Shown here one piece after another: positions 16,220 to 24,617 of a stretch of DNA of 64,000 nucleotides. A program made the translations under genes and the position numbers. How positions within the stretch are numbered: position 1 is the first letter of the stretch; every line of letters starts with the position of its first letter. Source of the stretch: JBGSYJ01 sp041748075 (lineage in GTDB: Bacteria; Acidobacteriota; Thermoanaerobaculia; Gp7-AA8); NCBI GenBank assembly GCA_041748075.1, contig JBGTDX010000036.1, positions 62,001-126,000 of the forward strand, read 5' to 3'. Under the pieces are notes generated by a model. It was given only the letters and a program-made list of their open reading frames with translations, was not told the origin of the DNA and made no database searches.

Positions 16220-18364
16220 TCAAGCAGGAATCTCGATCTCGAAGCGCGTTCCGCGGGGAGCCTTGTCGTGAACCGAGATGCGTCCGTCGTGGTCGTGAAC
16301 GATTCGATGAACGATCGCGAGGCCGAGTCCCGTGCCTTCGCGCTTGGTCGAAAAGTAGGGGAGGAAGAGCTTTTCCTTGTCGGCATCGGGGATGCCTCGT
16401 CCCGGGTCTTCAACGGTGATGACCAGAGAGTGTTCCTGGGTAGTCGCGCTCAGGAGAATCTCGCCCTGATCTGTGGCTTCGATCGCATTGTCGATCAGAT
16501 TGATGAGCGCCCGGCGGATCTGCTGCGGGTCGAGGATGACGCGGATCGCCGGATCGCAGCGGACGATCAGCGACACTCCCGGTTTGACGTCGCGATAGAG
16601 CCGCGCGACTTCCTCGAAGATTTCTGTTATTGCCGTCTGTTTGAGGTCGATTGCCGGCATTCGGGCGAAGCGCGAAAACTCGTCGACGAGCCGCTTGAGC
16701 TGCGCGACTTCGGACACGATGGTCTCGCAGCCTTCGGTGACAGCGGCTGCCGTGTCGGGATCGCCATTGCGGAACTTCTTCGCGATGCGTTCGGCCGAGA
16801 GCTGGATCGGCGTGAGAGGGTTTTTGATCTCATGGGCGATTCGCCGGGCCGCTTCGCTCCACGCGGCAAGCTTCTGCGCCTGCACCAGTTCGGTCAGATC
16901 TTCGATCGCCATCACCCAGCCGCCGCGACCTCCGCTGCCCTGAAGCGGCGCCACGGAGATCTCGAGGTAGCGAAGCTCCCCGCCACGGATCAGCGTCAGT
17001 TCGCGGGTTCTTCCTTCCGTGGGTCGTTCCGTGAGATGTTCGCTGAGAATCGACAGATCTCCAGGAAACGCGACATCGAGAGTGGCGAGCGGCGGTGGTT
17101 CGGCGATCTGAAGCATGTGGAGCGCGGCCTGATTGATGCTGAGCAGCCTGAGGTCTTCGCTGAATGCGAGAATTCCGGTCGACACGCTTTCCAGGACCGT
17201 CGAGAGATAGGCACGCTCCTCGTTTATTTTCCGATTCGCCTGCTGGAGCTCCACGTTCGAATCGGTCAGAGCATCACGCTGCGCTTCGAGCTGTGAAGCC
17301 ATTCCGTTGAATGACTCGATCAGCACGCCGAATTCATCCGTAGCCTTCACGCCAATTCGATGGCCGTACTCACCCCGCGCCAGCGTCTGTGTCCCTTCTG
17401 CCAGTGCCTGTACCGGAACCGTGATCCTTCGCGATACGAAGATTGCCGTCCAGAGGACTCCGAACAGGATCGAGAGGGTCACGGTGAGGAACAGCGAGGT
17501 CTGTGATGCTTTCAATGCGGCCCGCTGTGAATTGAGTTGCTGAAAGTTTGCGTATGCGACGATGTTCTCATCGAGCATCCGGCTCAGGCTGTTCGGCAGG
17601 AAAATGCCCGCGATGGCGACCTGCTCGCCTTCCGTGCCGACTCTAACCGCATACCGGATCCATTTACCGCTGTCGACGACGTCGATCTTGCGCGCATGAC
17701 CGTTCGCAAGCACCTCTTCGAAGAATCGGGACGGCGGCTCGGAGATCTCGTGAACGGGAATCTTGGGATCCGCCTGCAACCTCATGATCACGCCGGAATC
17801 GTACGCGCCGACCAGATCTACGTCGTGGTGTGTCCGGACATGAGCCAGAGCCTGATCGAGAGCGGCGGCTCCGTCCCGCGCGACGATGCTGGCCACTTCG
17901 CCGGCGGCCTTCCCCGCCTGAGCTCCGGCGCGCTCCTGAAGTTCCTGTGCGATCGCTTCGCTGTTCTCGAGAAGCGAGCTTACGGGTGTGTTGAACCAGC
18001 GGTCGATCGAGACCCGTAGCAGATCCGTCGCGACGAAAAACAGGACGCCGATCGGCAACAGTGACGTGACCAGATAGGTGGCCACCAGCTTGGAGCGGAA
18101 TCGCGCCCCCAGGATGCCCCGCTGGCGCTCGAGGAGCACCTTGAGAATCGCGCGCAGAAGAACGAAAACGATTCCCAGTATGAGAATCAGATTGATGTTC
18201 CAGAGAACGAACAGAAGCAGACGGCTGCTCAGAGCTTCCGTCGTGAGCTCACGGCCACGCTGTATAACGTAGTAGATCAGGCTCGTGACTGTGATGATCA
18301 GAAGCGGCGCGCCGAATACGACGCGCGGATCCTTGCGATAATCCAGTAGCGATCGGTTCTTCAT
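16220..18364 (-). CDS. ntrY: NtrY-like membrane sensor histidine kinase
   Basis: Membrane sensor kinase, 714 residues, predicted to phosphorylate the NtrX-like regulator encoded next. There are two or three N-terminal membrane segments (about 18-36, 48-70, 90-112), a periplasmic sensory region (about 115-290), another membrane segment (about 293-315), a HAMP domain (TVPVQALAEGTQTLARGEYGHR in part: GEYGHRI), and a PAS domain (about 375-480, STVLESVSTGILAF). The HisKA domain has the H-box RRIAHEIKNPLTPIQLSAER (about 500), and HATPase_c shows the N-box LINLIDNAIEA, DPGRGIPD and GTGLGLAI. It overlaps DUF4390 by 4 bases (ATGA). The signal sensed is unknown. Confidence 0.93.
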   Translation of the reverse strand: MKNRSLLDYRKDPRVVFGAPLLIITVTSLIYYVIQRGRELTTEALSSRLLLFVLWNINLILILGIVFVLLRAILKVLLERQRGILGARFRSKLVATYLVTSLLPIGVLFFVATDLLRVSIDRWFNTPVSSLLENSEAIAQELQERAGAQAGKAAGEVASIVARDGAAALDQALAHVRTHHDVDLVGAYDSGVIMRLQADPKIPVHEISEPPSRFFEEVLANGHARKIDVVDSGKWIRYAVRVGTEGEQVAIAGIFLPNSLSRMLDENIVAYANFQQLNSQRAALKASQTSLFLTVTLSILFGVLWTAIFVSRRITVPVQALAEGTQTLARGEYGHRIGVKATDEFGVLIESFNGMASQLEAQRDALTDSNVELQQANRKINEERAYLSTVLESVSTGILAFSEDLRLLSINQAALHMLQIAEPPPLATLDVAFPGDLSILSEHLTERPTEGRTRELTLIRGGELRYLEISVAPLQGSGGRGGWVMAIEDLTELVQAQKLAAWSEAARRIAHEIKNPLTPIQLSAERIAKKFRNGDPDTAAAVTEGCETIVSEVAQLKRLVDEFSRFARMPAIDLKQTAITEIFEEVARLYRDVKPGVSLIVRCDPAIRVILDPQQIRRALINLIDNAIEATDQGEILLSATTQEHSLVITVEDPGRGIPDADKEKLFLPYFSTKREGTGLGLAIVHRIVHDHDGRISVHDKAPRGTRFEIEIPA

Positions 18365-18903
18365 CGCGCGGTCCCGACGCGGGCCTGCTCCCAGCCGGTC
18401 GAGATGTTCCAGGGAACGATGTGCAGCAGGTAGCCCTGCATCAGGTCCGCCCGTACACGAACCCGTACCTTTTCAGGTCTACGACCTTCGAGCGGCAGCA
18501 GTTGCGTTTCCGAGATGACCGTCATCTCCCGCTCGAGCGCATCGAATCGTGTGAACACCTCGGTGCGGATCAGCCGTCGGTTCCGGCGGTAGTTCAGCAG
18601 GTACTCCTGCGTGATCGAGTTGTACGTCGCGATGACCTCGACCGTCGCAGTCGAGATCCGCTGATCGAACCAGTTCGGACGCTTTCTGATGAGCTCGAAG
18701 TGGTAGGTGAATCCCGTGGATACACCACTGCGCAGGGCGTCCAGGATCTCCGGCCGCGAGAAGCCGTTTTCCAGCTGGAAGGTGACGTTCACGTGACTCC
18801 CGCCGGCGGACCCTTTGAGTTGGACGATCCGCGCCTCGCTGTCAGCGCGCAGAGTTCCTGAAAAGAGGCCGGCCGCGAGAAACAGAATCAGAAGACGCCT
18901 CAT
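18361..18903 (-). CDS. DUF4390 family exported protein
   Basis: A 180-residue protein with a signal peptide (residues 1-20, ending LRA) and a single predicted beta-rich domain: AGGSHVNVTFQLENGF, STGFTYHFELIRKR and QEYLLNYRRNRRLIRTE. This matches the DUF4390 family, typically found just before ntrY-like kinases. Its stop overlaps the ntrY start by 4 bases, so it is in one operon with ntrY-ntrX. A role as a periplasmic accessory of the kinase is suggested by this conserved placement, not by any catalytic motif. Confidence 0.85.
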   Translation of the reverse strand: MRRLLILFLAAGLFSGTLRADSEARIVQLKGSAGGSHVNVTFQLENGFSRPEILDALRSGVSTGFTYHFELIRKRPNWFDQRISTATVEVIATYNSITQEYLLNYRRNRRLIRTEVFTRFDALEREMTVISETQLLPLEGRRPEKVRVRVRADLMQGYLLHIVPWNISTGWEQARVGTAR

Positions 18904-18976
18904 GTGGCTTTTTTACCACAGCAAGGCGTAACAGCGAATAAAATCTGCGATCCCCGTCAGGAAGCCGACAGGGTGA

Positions 18977-19882
18977 TCAGCTCAGCAACCAGGTGTTCTC
19001 GACGCTGGACAGGGGAACCGGTACTTCGTCGGCTGCATCATCGGTGGTCCAGCAGTGCGGATGATCCAGGATTGCACCGACCAGCTTCGAGTGCATCGCG
19101 TGGCCCGCACGGGTCGCGATGACCTCCCCCAGCAGAGGGCGCCCCAGGAGCGCCAGGTCGCCCAGAAGGTCGAGGATTTTGTGGCGCACGAACTCGTCGC
19201 GGAATCGCAAAGTTCCGTTCACGACGCCCTGATCGTCGAGCACGATGCAGTTTTCGACCGAGCCGCCTCGCGCCAACCCTGCGGCCCGAAGCTGCTCGAC
19301 CTCCCGAAGGAACCCGAAGGTTCTGGCCGGAGCGATCTTGCGCGCGAACTGATCCCCGTCGAGCTGGAAGTGCATGGATTCCCGCCCGATCAGCGGATGA
19401 TTGAAGTCGATTTTGTAGCGGACTGCCAGTCTCGAGGCCGGCACGATCCGGATGGATTTCACGCCGTCGACCACCTGGATCGGCTGGGTGATGCGAAGTG
19501 CGCTCACCGTGGAACCGAGGTTCCTCACGCCTGCTGCATCGAGCAGGTGGGCGAAGGGCAGCGCGCTGCCGTCGACGATCGGAACCTCCGGACCATCGAT
19601 ATGAATGTCGAGATCGGTGATTCCATATGCGAAAACGGCAGACAGGAGGTGTTCGACCGTTCCGATCGAGACATCGTCTTTACCCACCGTAGTGGCATAA
19701 TCAAGTGATGTGGTGCACGCCTGCAGCGCTGGAATCCGCAGGTCATTCAAATCCGTGCGGACGAACGTGAGCCCGCTGCCTGCTTGCGCGGGGTGCAGTT
19801 CGACTTTGGTGTAGATTCCGGAATGGAGGCCGATTCCCTCGATTCCCACGACAGCGGAAATGGATTTTCGTTCGATTAGCAT
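18977..19882 (-). CDS. lpxC: UDP-3-O-acyl-N-acetylglucosamine deacetylase LpxC
   Basis: Zinc amidase for the first committed step of lipid A synthesis, cytoplasmic face. The 301-residue product has GIGLHSG near residue 18, IGTVEHLLSAVFAYGI (zinc-ligand His, about 75), EVPIVDGSALPF, RTFGFLREVEQLRAAG and HKILDLLGDLALLG (two zinc ligands and the catalytic region, about 235), ending with the HS/H-containing GHAMHSKLV. The open frame continues upstream, but ATG 19882 gives the standard N terminus. It lies upstream of the DUF4390-ntrYX operon on the same strand with a 73-base gap. Its presence is the firmest evidence for a lipid A-bearing outer membrane. Confidence 0.95.
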   Translation of the reverse strand: MLIERKSISAVVGIEGIGLHSGIYTKVELHPAQAGSGLTFVRTDLNDLRIPALQACTTSLDYATTVGKDDVSIGTVEHLLSAVFAYGITDLDIHIDGPEVPIVDGSALPFAHLLDAAGVRNLGSTVSALRITQPIQVVDGVKSIRIVPASRLAVRYKIDFNHPLIGRESMHFQLDGDQFARKIAPARTFGFLREVEQLRAAGLARGGSVENCIVLDDQGVVNGTLRFRDEFVRHKILDLLGDLALLGRPLLGEVIATRAGHAMHSKLVGAILDHPHCWTTDDAADEVPVPLSSVENTWLLS

Positions 19883-20056
19883 GGACCCTTCGATCAACGG
19901 TGGACTCTGCAGAGTCACAGAGCAGGGGCGGTGCCACAGGACAGTAATCCGGTGAATCGTAGTAACATCTTTGAAATCATGAGTTTGGTGGATCAGGCCC
20001 CGAGGGTGTCGTGGCGATCTCTGTAGCAGAGTTAGGCCAGTGATGTAGCGGAAAAG

Positions 20057-20088
20057 GCACACTAACGGTTTCGCGACCGTACGTGTGC
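20057..20088 (+). promoter_or_regulatory. Leader hairpin just before an HD-GYP gene
   Basis: GCACACTAACGGT (20057-20069) pairs with ACCGTACGTGTGC (20076-20088), 11 of 13 positions. The candidate ribosome site GGAG starts at 20089, immediately after the stem. Position suggests translational control, but no known riboswitch motif was seen. Confidence 0.35.
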
Positions 20089-20103
20089 GGAGCTGAAGCG
20101 AAA

Positions 20104-21687
20104 ATGACCTCAGAATTCGCCACGATCGAGCCGAAGCTCAAGGAGATTCTCTACCGTTGCCTGGAGGATATTCGCGCTACGAAGGCGGCCCTGTACCTGA
20201 GTAACTCCGAGACGACCTATGCGATGGTCACGCAATACGGCTTCCGCGATCTCGACCGGAAACAGATCGAAGCAAGGGACGACCTGATCGACCGCCTCAT
20301 CGTGAAACGCACGCCGTTTTATGTGAATAGTCTCACCGAGGAGCCGCGGTACTCGCAGACGCTGTTCTCGTCGGGCACCACGCGGATGCTTCTCGCGCCG
20401 ATTCATTCGCGGGGTCGCCTCATCGGGTTTCTCGACCTTCGGGACAAGGCCGCACAGCAGCCGTTCAATACGACCGACATTTCGGACGTGCAGACGATCA
20501 TCGATCAGTTTCTCGATTTCTTTGCGGAACGCGGCCTCTATGGCCTGAAGACATCCTCGAGCGATGTTTCCCGGGTCTCGCTTGCCCCGGTAGCACAGCC
20601 GAACACCGCGATGAACAGCATCGATGATGCACGCCGGGCCGTGGCGCGCGGCATCCTAAGGGCGCGGCCCATTGCCAGCGTCCTGACCGAAGCGCAGCTC
20701 GACGCCGGAGCTGCGATCCTTCCGGCAGTGCTCTCACTTCCGGGCGCCGAGGTCGCCGCTCTCTCTTCGTTCGGCCAGAACACGGGCGGACGGAGAATTG
20801 CCGCCAGAGCCGAACTGTCGGTCGACGCGAGTGAGAAACTCGAGGAGAAGCTCGTTGCATGGCTCCGCAAACGGGGCGAGCCCGAGACCGTCACGTCGTC
20901 GAGTACCTCCTTTCCACTCGGGAAAGCGCCAGCGATTGATGCAAACAGGCTCGGCGCAATTCTCAGCGCCTCGATCAAGCTCGGTAACTTGCGCGGTGTG
21001 GTTCTGACCGCCGGTTTCGACGGCCAGCCAACCGTTCATACCCGCGGTCTTCTGGCCGGGATGCTCAAGCAGTGCACCGAGATTCTCGGTTACGCCGTCG
21101 AGCACGAGGCAAGCCGGGCGAGCAGGACCAGGATCGCAGAAAAGCTGCTCGAGCCGGATTTCCAGCGGTTCCCCCTGCTGGCCGCTCACTGCAAACGCGT
21201 GTCGGAACTTGCCGAGCGCCTCGCCATCTTTGCAGGTCTTACAGCGGAAAACGCCGAGCACGCCCGCCTGGCGGGTATGGTTCACGACGTCGGCATGCGG
21301 TTGCTGGACTATCACCATCTCTATCGGAAGGCGACGGTGACGGCCGAGGACCTGAAGATTCTCAGGGAGCATGCCGTGGTGGGGGCTGCGCTGGTAGCCG
21401 ACTCGGCTCTCGGGCCCGAGATCGCGAACATCGTCCTGTGCCATCACGAGCGCCCGGACGGCGGAGGCTATCCCAACGGGCTGTCGGGCGACAGCATCCC
21501 GGTTGTCTCGCGGGTAATCCATGTCTGCGAGGCGTTCGATGCAATGACGGCCGCCGATTCGTACCAGACGGCCGTTCCCGTGCCCGCTGCCCTCTCGCGG
21601 ATCCGCCGCGTGGCCGGCGCACAACTCGACGAAGATCTCGCAAACAAATTCATCGAGATGCAGACCACCCAGCCGCGGCTGCCCTAG
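20104..21687 (+). CDS. GAF-HD-GYP protein (putative cyclic-di-GMP phosphodiesterase)
   Basis: A 527-residue cytoplasmic signalling protein. An N-terminal GAF domain (about 1-150, with ALYLSNSETTYAMVTQYG and APIHSRGRLIGFLDL) is joined by a long helical region to a C-terminal HD-GYP domain (about 350-520). Its marks are HCKRVSELAERLA, MVHDVGMRLLD, the HH-DG-GYP box CHHERPDGGGYPNG, and CEAFDAMTAADSY. The metal ligands are kept, but the lysine after HDxG reads Met. HD-GYP proteins hydrolyse cyclic-di-GMP; activity here is expected, not shown. ATG 20104 is preferred over an upstream GTG at 20083 that lies inside the leader hairpin. Confidence 0.87.
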   Translation: MTSEFATIEPKLKEILYRCLEDIRATKAALYLSNSETTYAMVTQYGFRDLDRKQIEARDDLIDRLIVKRTPFYVNSLTEEPRYSQTLFSSGTTRMLLAPIHSRGRLIGFLDLRDKAAQQPFNTTDISDVQTIIDQFLDFFAERGLYGLKTSSSDVSRVSLAPVAQPNTAMNSIDDARRAVARGILRARPIASVLTEAQLDAGAAILPAVLSLPGAEVAALSSFGQNTGGRRIAARAELSVDASEKLEEKLVAWLRKRGEPETVTSSSTSFPLGKAPAIDANRLGAILSASIKLGNLRGVVLTAGFDGQPTVHTRGLLAGMLKQCTEILGYAVEHEASRASRTRIAEKLLEPDFQRFPLLAAHCKRVSELAERLAIFAGLTAENAEHARLAGMVHDVGMRLLDYHHLYRKATVTAEDLKILREHAVVGAALVADSALGPEIANIVLCHHERPDGGGYPNGLSGDSIPVVSRVIHVCEAFDAMTAADSYQTAVPVPAALSRIRRVAGAQLDEDLANKFIEMQTTQPRLP

Positions 21688-21705
21688 CTTGCCCGCCCTC
21701 CCTCC

Positions 21706-21878
21706 CGGTTGTGGGTTCTGCACGCCCAAGCGCCCATAAGCCCGCACGGGTCTGGGTTCTGCACACCCACCAGGCCGCCGGTTCTGGGTTCTGAGTTCCC
21801 ACCCTTCCCCTGCGTTGGGAGGGCGGGAACCCAGAACCCACAACCGTGTGGTGGGTGGGTGTGCACAACTCACAACCG
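21706..21878. repeat. Nested inverted heptad repeats upstream of smpB
   Basis: Two nested arm pairs. The outer pair is 21706-21723 with 21861-21878 (16 of 18 pair). The inner pair is 21779-21800 with 21825-21846 (20 of 22), around a short G/C-rich loop. Arms are 7-bp units such as GGTTCTG, AGTTCCC, AGAACCC and ACAACCG. It fills almost all of the 242-base gap before smpB. Confidence 0.85.
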
Positions 21879-21929
21879 GTTGGGCGGTCGGGCGGTCGGG
21901 GGGGGAGGCGGTGTAGAATCCCCTCCCCG

Positions 21930-22400
21930 ATGGCTGCAACCAAGGATTCGGGCGAAAAGCTCATCGCCAGCAACAAGAAAGCCTTCCATGAGTACTTCGT
22001 TTTGGACAGGTTCGAAGCGGGGCTCGTACTGACGGGTACGGAGGTCAAGTCTCTGCGGGACGGACATGCGAACTTCAAGGACAGCTATATCCTTCTCAAA
22101 GGTGGGGAGGCGTTTCTGTTCGGCGCGCACATTTCTCCCTATTCGCACGGAAATCTCGAGAACCATGATCCGGAGCGCACCCGGAAGCTGCTGCTTCACC
22201 GGCGCGAGATCGAAAAACTCACGACCCAGGTCGTGGAAAAAGGCCTCACTGTCGTTCCGCTGCGCCTTTACTTCAAAGGTGGCCGCGTGAAGGTGGAGAT
22301 CGCAGTGGTGCGCGGAAAGAAGCTCTATGACAAGCGGGAGACTGAAAAGCGGCGCGAGATGGACCGCGAGACCGCCGCGGCAATCAAGTCAGGTCGATGA
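21930..22400 (+). CDS. smpB: SsrA-binding protein SmpB
   Basis: Binds tmRNA and delivers it to stalled ribosomes for trans-translation. The 156-residue product has NKKAFHEYFVLDRFEAGLVL (cut: HEYFVLDRFEAG), TGTEVKSLRDGHANFKDSY, SPYSHGNLENHDPERTRKLL and the C-terminal GKKLYDKRETEKRRE, all family hallmarks. Start ATG 21930 gives the normal length. No tmRNA gene is seen in the window. Translation starts 51 bases after the nested inverted repeat. Confidence 0.97.
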   Translation: MAATKDSGEKLIASNKKAFHEYFVLDRFEAGLVLTGTEVKSLRDGHANFKDSYILLKGGEAFLFGAHISPYSHGNLENHDPERTRKLLLHRREIEKLTTQVVEKGLTVVPLRLYFKGGRVKVEIAVVRGKKLYDKRETEKRREMDRETAAAIKSGR

Positions 22401-22444
22401 GCACGAACGGTTCAGATCTGAAGAATGAAGCTTCGAGCAGTGGG

Positions 22445-22486
22445 CTTCAGTCTTCAACTTTGAGCCTTTGACTTCACACTCAACTT
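22445..22486. repeat. Heptad repeat array between smpB and the GAPDH-like gene
   Basis: Six degenerate 7-bp units (CTTCAGT, CTTCAAC, TTTGAGC, CTTTGAC, TTCACAC, TCAACTT) end 19 bases before the next start codon. The word differs from other loci but the period is the same. Confidence 0.6.
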
Positions 22487-22505
22487 TCGGGAGACCATTC
22501 AGTTC

Positions 22506-23564
22506 ATGAAGAAGAAAAACATCGTCCACGTTGTCGGTACCGGCACGATCGGAGAGCCGCTCATCGGACTTTTCACCGATTTCCAGGAGCAGTGGGGAAT
22601 CGATGAGGTCACATTTCACAAACGCACACCCAAAGCCGACGATCGTGCAATGGTCGAGCAGGTCCTTCGCAAGGGTGCCAAGCTCGTGGTCGACGAGAAC
22701 GCACGGCCCGAGTTCGAGTCGCTGGGTCATCGCGTCTCGTTCGATGCGGAAGAAGCGATCGATCGCGCCACCGTCGTGGTCGACTGTACGCCCGCGGGAA
22801 ATGACAACAGGGCGCGCTACTACGACCGGATGAAAGGACCTCTCGGCTTTATCGCCCAGGGTTCCGAGTTCGGATTCGGAAAGCCCTACGCGCGCGGAAT
22901 CAATGATGCCGTGGTCTCAGCCGACGAGCGGTTCCTGCAGGTCGTGTCATGCAACACCCACAATATTGCGGTGCTGATCAAGACGATCGCTGAGACTGAC
23001 GGAACGATAGCCCTCGAAGGTGGCAGGTTCGTCTGCATGCGCCGCGCAAACGACGTCTCCGATTCGAAGTCCTTTCTCGCGGCTCCCGAGGCTGGCAAGC
23101 ACGATGATCCCGAGTTCGGCACGCACCACGCCCGCGACGCCTACCACCTCTTCACTACGATCGGTGAGAAGCTGAATCTCTTCTCGTCCGCCATCAAGAT
23201 CAATACGCAGTATATGCACACGCTCTGGTTCGACCTCGATCTTCGAAGGGATACTACGCTCGAGGAAGTCCGGGCGGCTTTCCGGAACAATCCCCGTGTT
23301 GCGATTACGAACAAGCGCTCGTCGAATCAGATCTTCTCGTTCGGGCGCGACCACGGATACTTCGGGCGCATCCTCTCGCAGACGGTCGTCCCGATCCCAA
23401 CGATCGCCGTTCCGAACTCGCGCAAAGTCGTCGGCTTCTGTTACACGCCGCAGGACGGCAACTCGCTCTTGTCCTCGGTTGCTGCAACGCTTCAGTACCT
23501 TCATCCGGAGGGTTTCGAAGAGCGCCTCGAGGTCCTCAGGCCGTACATGTTCCGGGAGATCTGA
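22506..23564 (+). CDS. Type II (archaeal-type) glyceraldehyde-3-phosphate dehydrogenase-like protein
   Basis: A 352-residue protein matching the archaeal-type GAPDH layout rather than the usual bacterial GapA. It has an N-terminal Rossmann motif VGTGTIGEPL (about residue 11), VVVDCTPAGNDNRARYYDRM (about 97), and the catalytic cysteine in VVSCNTHNIAVL (about 157; archaeal enzymes have SCNT). The C-terminal catalytic fold ends LRPYMFREI. The family uses NAD(P)+ to oxidise glyceraldehyde-3-phosphate, with or without phosphate. Divergence is large, so a related phosphorylating aldehyde dehydrogenase with another substrate is possible. ATG 22506; upstream is a heptad array. Confidence 0.75.
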   Translation: MKKKNIVHVVGTGTIGEPLIGLFTDFQEQWGIDEVTFHKRTPKADDRAMVEQVLRKGAKLVVDENARPEFESLGHRVSFDAEEAIDRATVVVDCTPAGNDNRARYYDRMKGPLGFIAQGSEFGFGKPYARGINDAVVSADERFLQVVSCNTHNIAVLIKTIAETDGTIALEGGRFVCMRRANDVSDSKSFLAAPEAGKHDDPEFGTHHARDAYHLFTTIGEKLNLFSSAIKINTQYMHTLWFDLDLRRDTTLEEVRAAFRNNPRVAITNKRSSNQIFSFGRDHGYFGRILSQTVVPIPTIAVPNSRKVVGFCYTPQDGNSLLSSVAATLQYLHPEGFEERLEVLRPYMFREI

Positions 23565-23676
23565 GCTCTCTCGCCGCTCGCGGCGTTCCAGCTGGTGCGA
23601 CCGGCACGGCGGACGGGTTGTGCCTGCCTTTCGCGCGTGGAACGGCCTGCCTGCGACGTGTTAAAGTCCCCTCTCC

Positions 23677-24519
23677 ATGGCCTGGTTCAAGAAGGAAAAG
23701 AAGCCGAAAGAGCCCGTCGAGCAACGGGCCACGATCCCGGAAGGTCTCTGGGTCAAGTGTGACGACTGCAAGGAGATCGTCTACAAGAAGGAAATCGAGG
23801 TCAACCAGAACGTCTGTCCGAAGTGCGGCCATCACATACGCCTCTCGGCGCGCGAACGCTTCGCGCAGCTTTTCGACGACGGGGCATACAAGGAGTTTGC
23901 CGCGAACGTCAAGTCAGGAGACCCCCTGGAGTTTCGCGATACGAAGCGTTATCGGGACCGGCTCAAGGTTTACGAATCGCGGGTCGGCCGGGGGGATGCT
24001 GTACTCTGCGCCGAGGGGAAACTCGAGACGATGCCGGTCGTGATCTGCGCCATGGAGTACGCATTCATGGGGGGGTCGATGGGCTCGGTGGTCGGCGAGA
24101 AGATCACCCAGGCCGCCGAACGCTCGCTCGACAAGAAGATTCCTCTTCTGATTGTCTCCTGCTCCGGGGGAGCGCGAATGCAGGAGGGAATTCTCTCACT
24201 GATGCAGATGGCGAAAATTTCCGCTGCGCTCAGCCGGCTCAGCGACGCCCGGATCCCTTACATCTCGATCCTTACAGACCCGACCACTGGTGGCGTTACC
24301 GCTTCGTACGCCATGCTGGGCGATCTGAACGTCGCAGAACCGAAGGCCCTCATCGGCTTTGCCGGCCCGCGCGTGATCGAGCAGACGATACGGCAGACGC
24401 TTCCCGAAGGATTCCAGCGGTCCGAATTTCTCCTCGAGCACGGAATGGTCGACGTCATCACGCCACGCTCAGAGATGAAGCAGGTAATCGCGAAGTTTCT
24501 CCGGCACATGAGGAACTGA
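23677..24519 (+). CDS. accD: Acetyl-CoA carboxylase carboxyltransferase beta subunit
   Basis: AccD with AccA transfers the carboxyl group from biotin to acetyl-CoA, making malonyl-CoA for fatty acid synthesis. The 280-residue product carries the N-terminal zinc ribbon (CDDC at about 28 and CPKC at about 47), then the crotonase-fold core with AMEYAFMGGSMGSVVGEK, SCSGGARMQEGILSLMQM, TDPTTGGVTASYAMLGD and FAGPRVIEQTI. Length is normal. folC follows after 98 bases in the typical accD-folC order, the gap being filled by an inverted heptad repeat that may affect readthrough. Confidence 0.97.
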   Translation: MAWFKKEKKPKEPVEQRATIPEGLWVKCDDCKEIVYKKEIEVNQNVCPKCGHHIRLSARERFAQLFDDGAYKEFAANVKSGDPLEFRDTKRYRDRLKVYESRVGRGDAVLCAEGKLETMPVVICAMEYAFMGGSMGSVVGEKITQAAERSLDKKIPLLIVSCSGGARMQEGILSLMQMAKISAALSRLSDARIPYISILTDPTTGGVTASYAMLGDLNVAEPKALIGFAGPRVIEQTIRQTLPEGFQRSEFLLEHGMVDVITPRSEMKQVIAKFLRHMRN

Positions 24520-24611
24520 AGAATTCAGAATTGAGAATTCAGAATTCAGAAAAGCGCGGAACACCAGTTGGAGATCTTTTCTGAATTCTGAGTTCTCAAT
24601 TCTTGATTCTT
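24519..24611. repeat. 36-bp imperfect inverted repeat filling the accD-folC gap
   Basis: The left arm 24519-24554 pairs with 24576-24611 at 33 of 36 positions, around a 21-base loop. The arms are heptads GAATTCA/GAATTGA and their complements. It starts in the accD stop codon and ends 6 bases before the folC ATG, so the mRNA would hold a long A/U-rich stem between the two genes. No U-tract follows. Confidence 0.9.
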
Positions 24612-24617
24612 CCAGCC

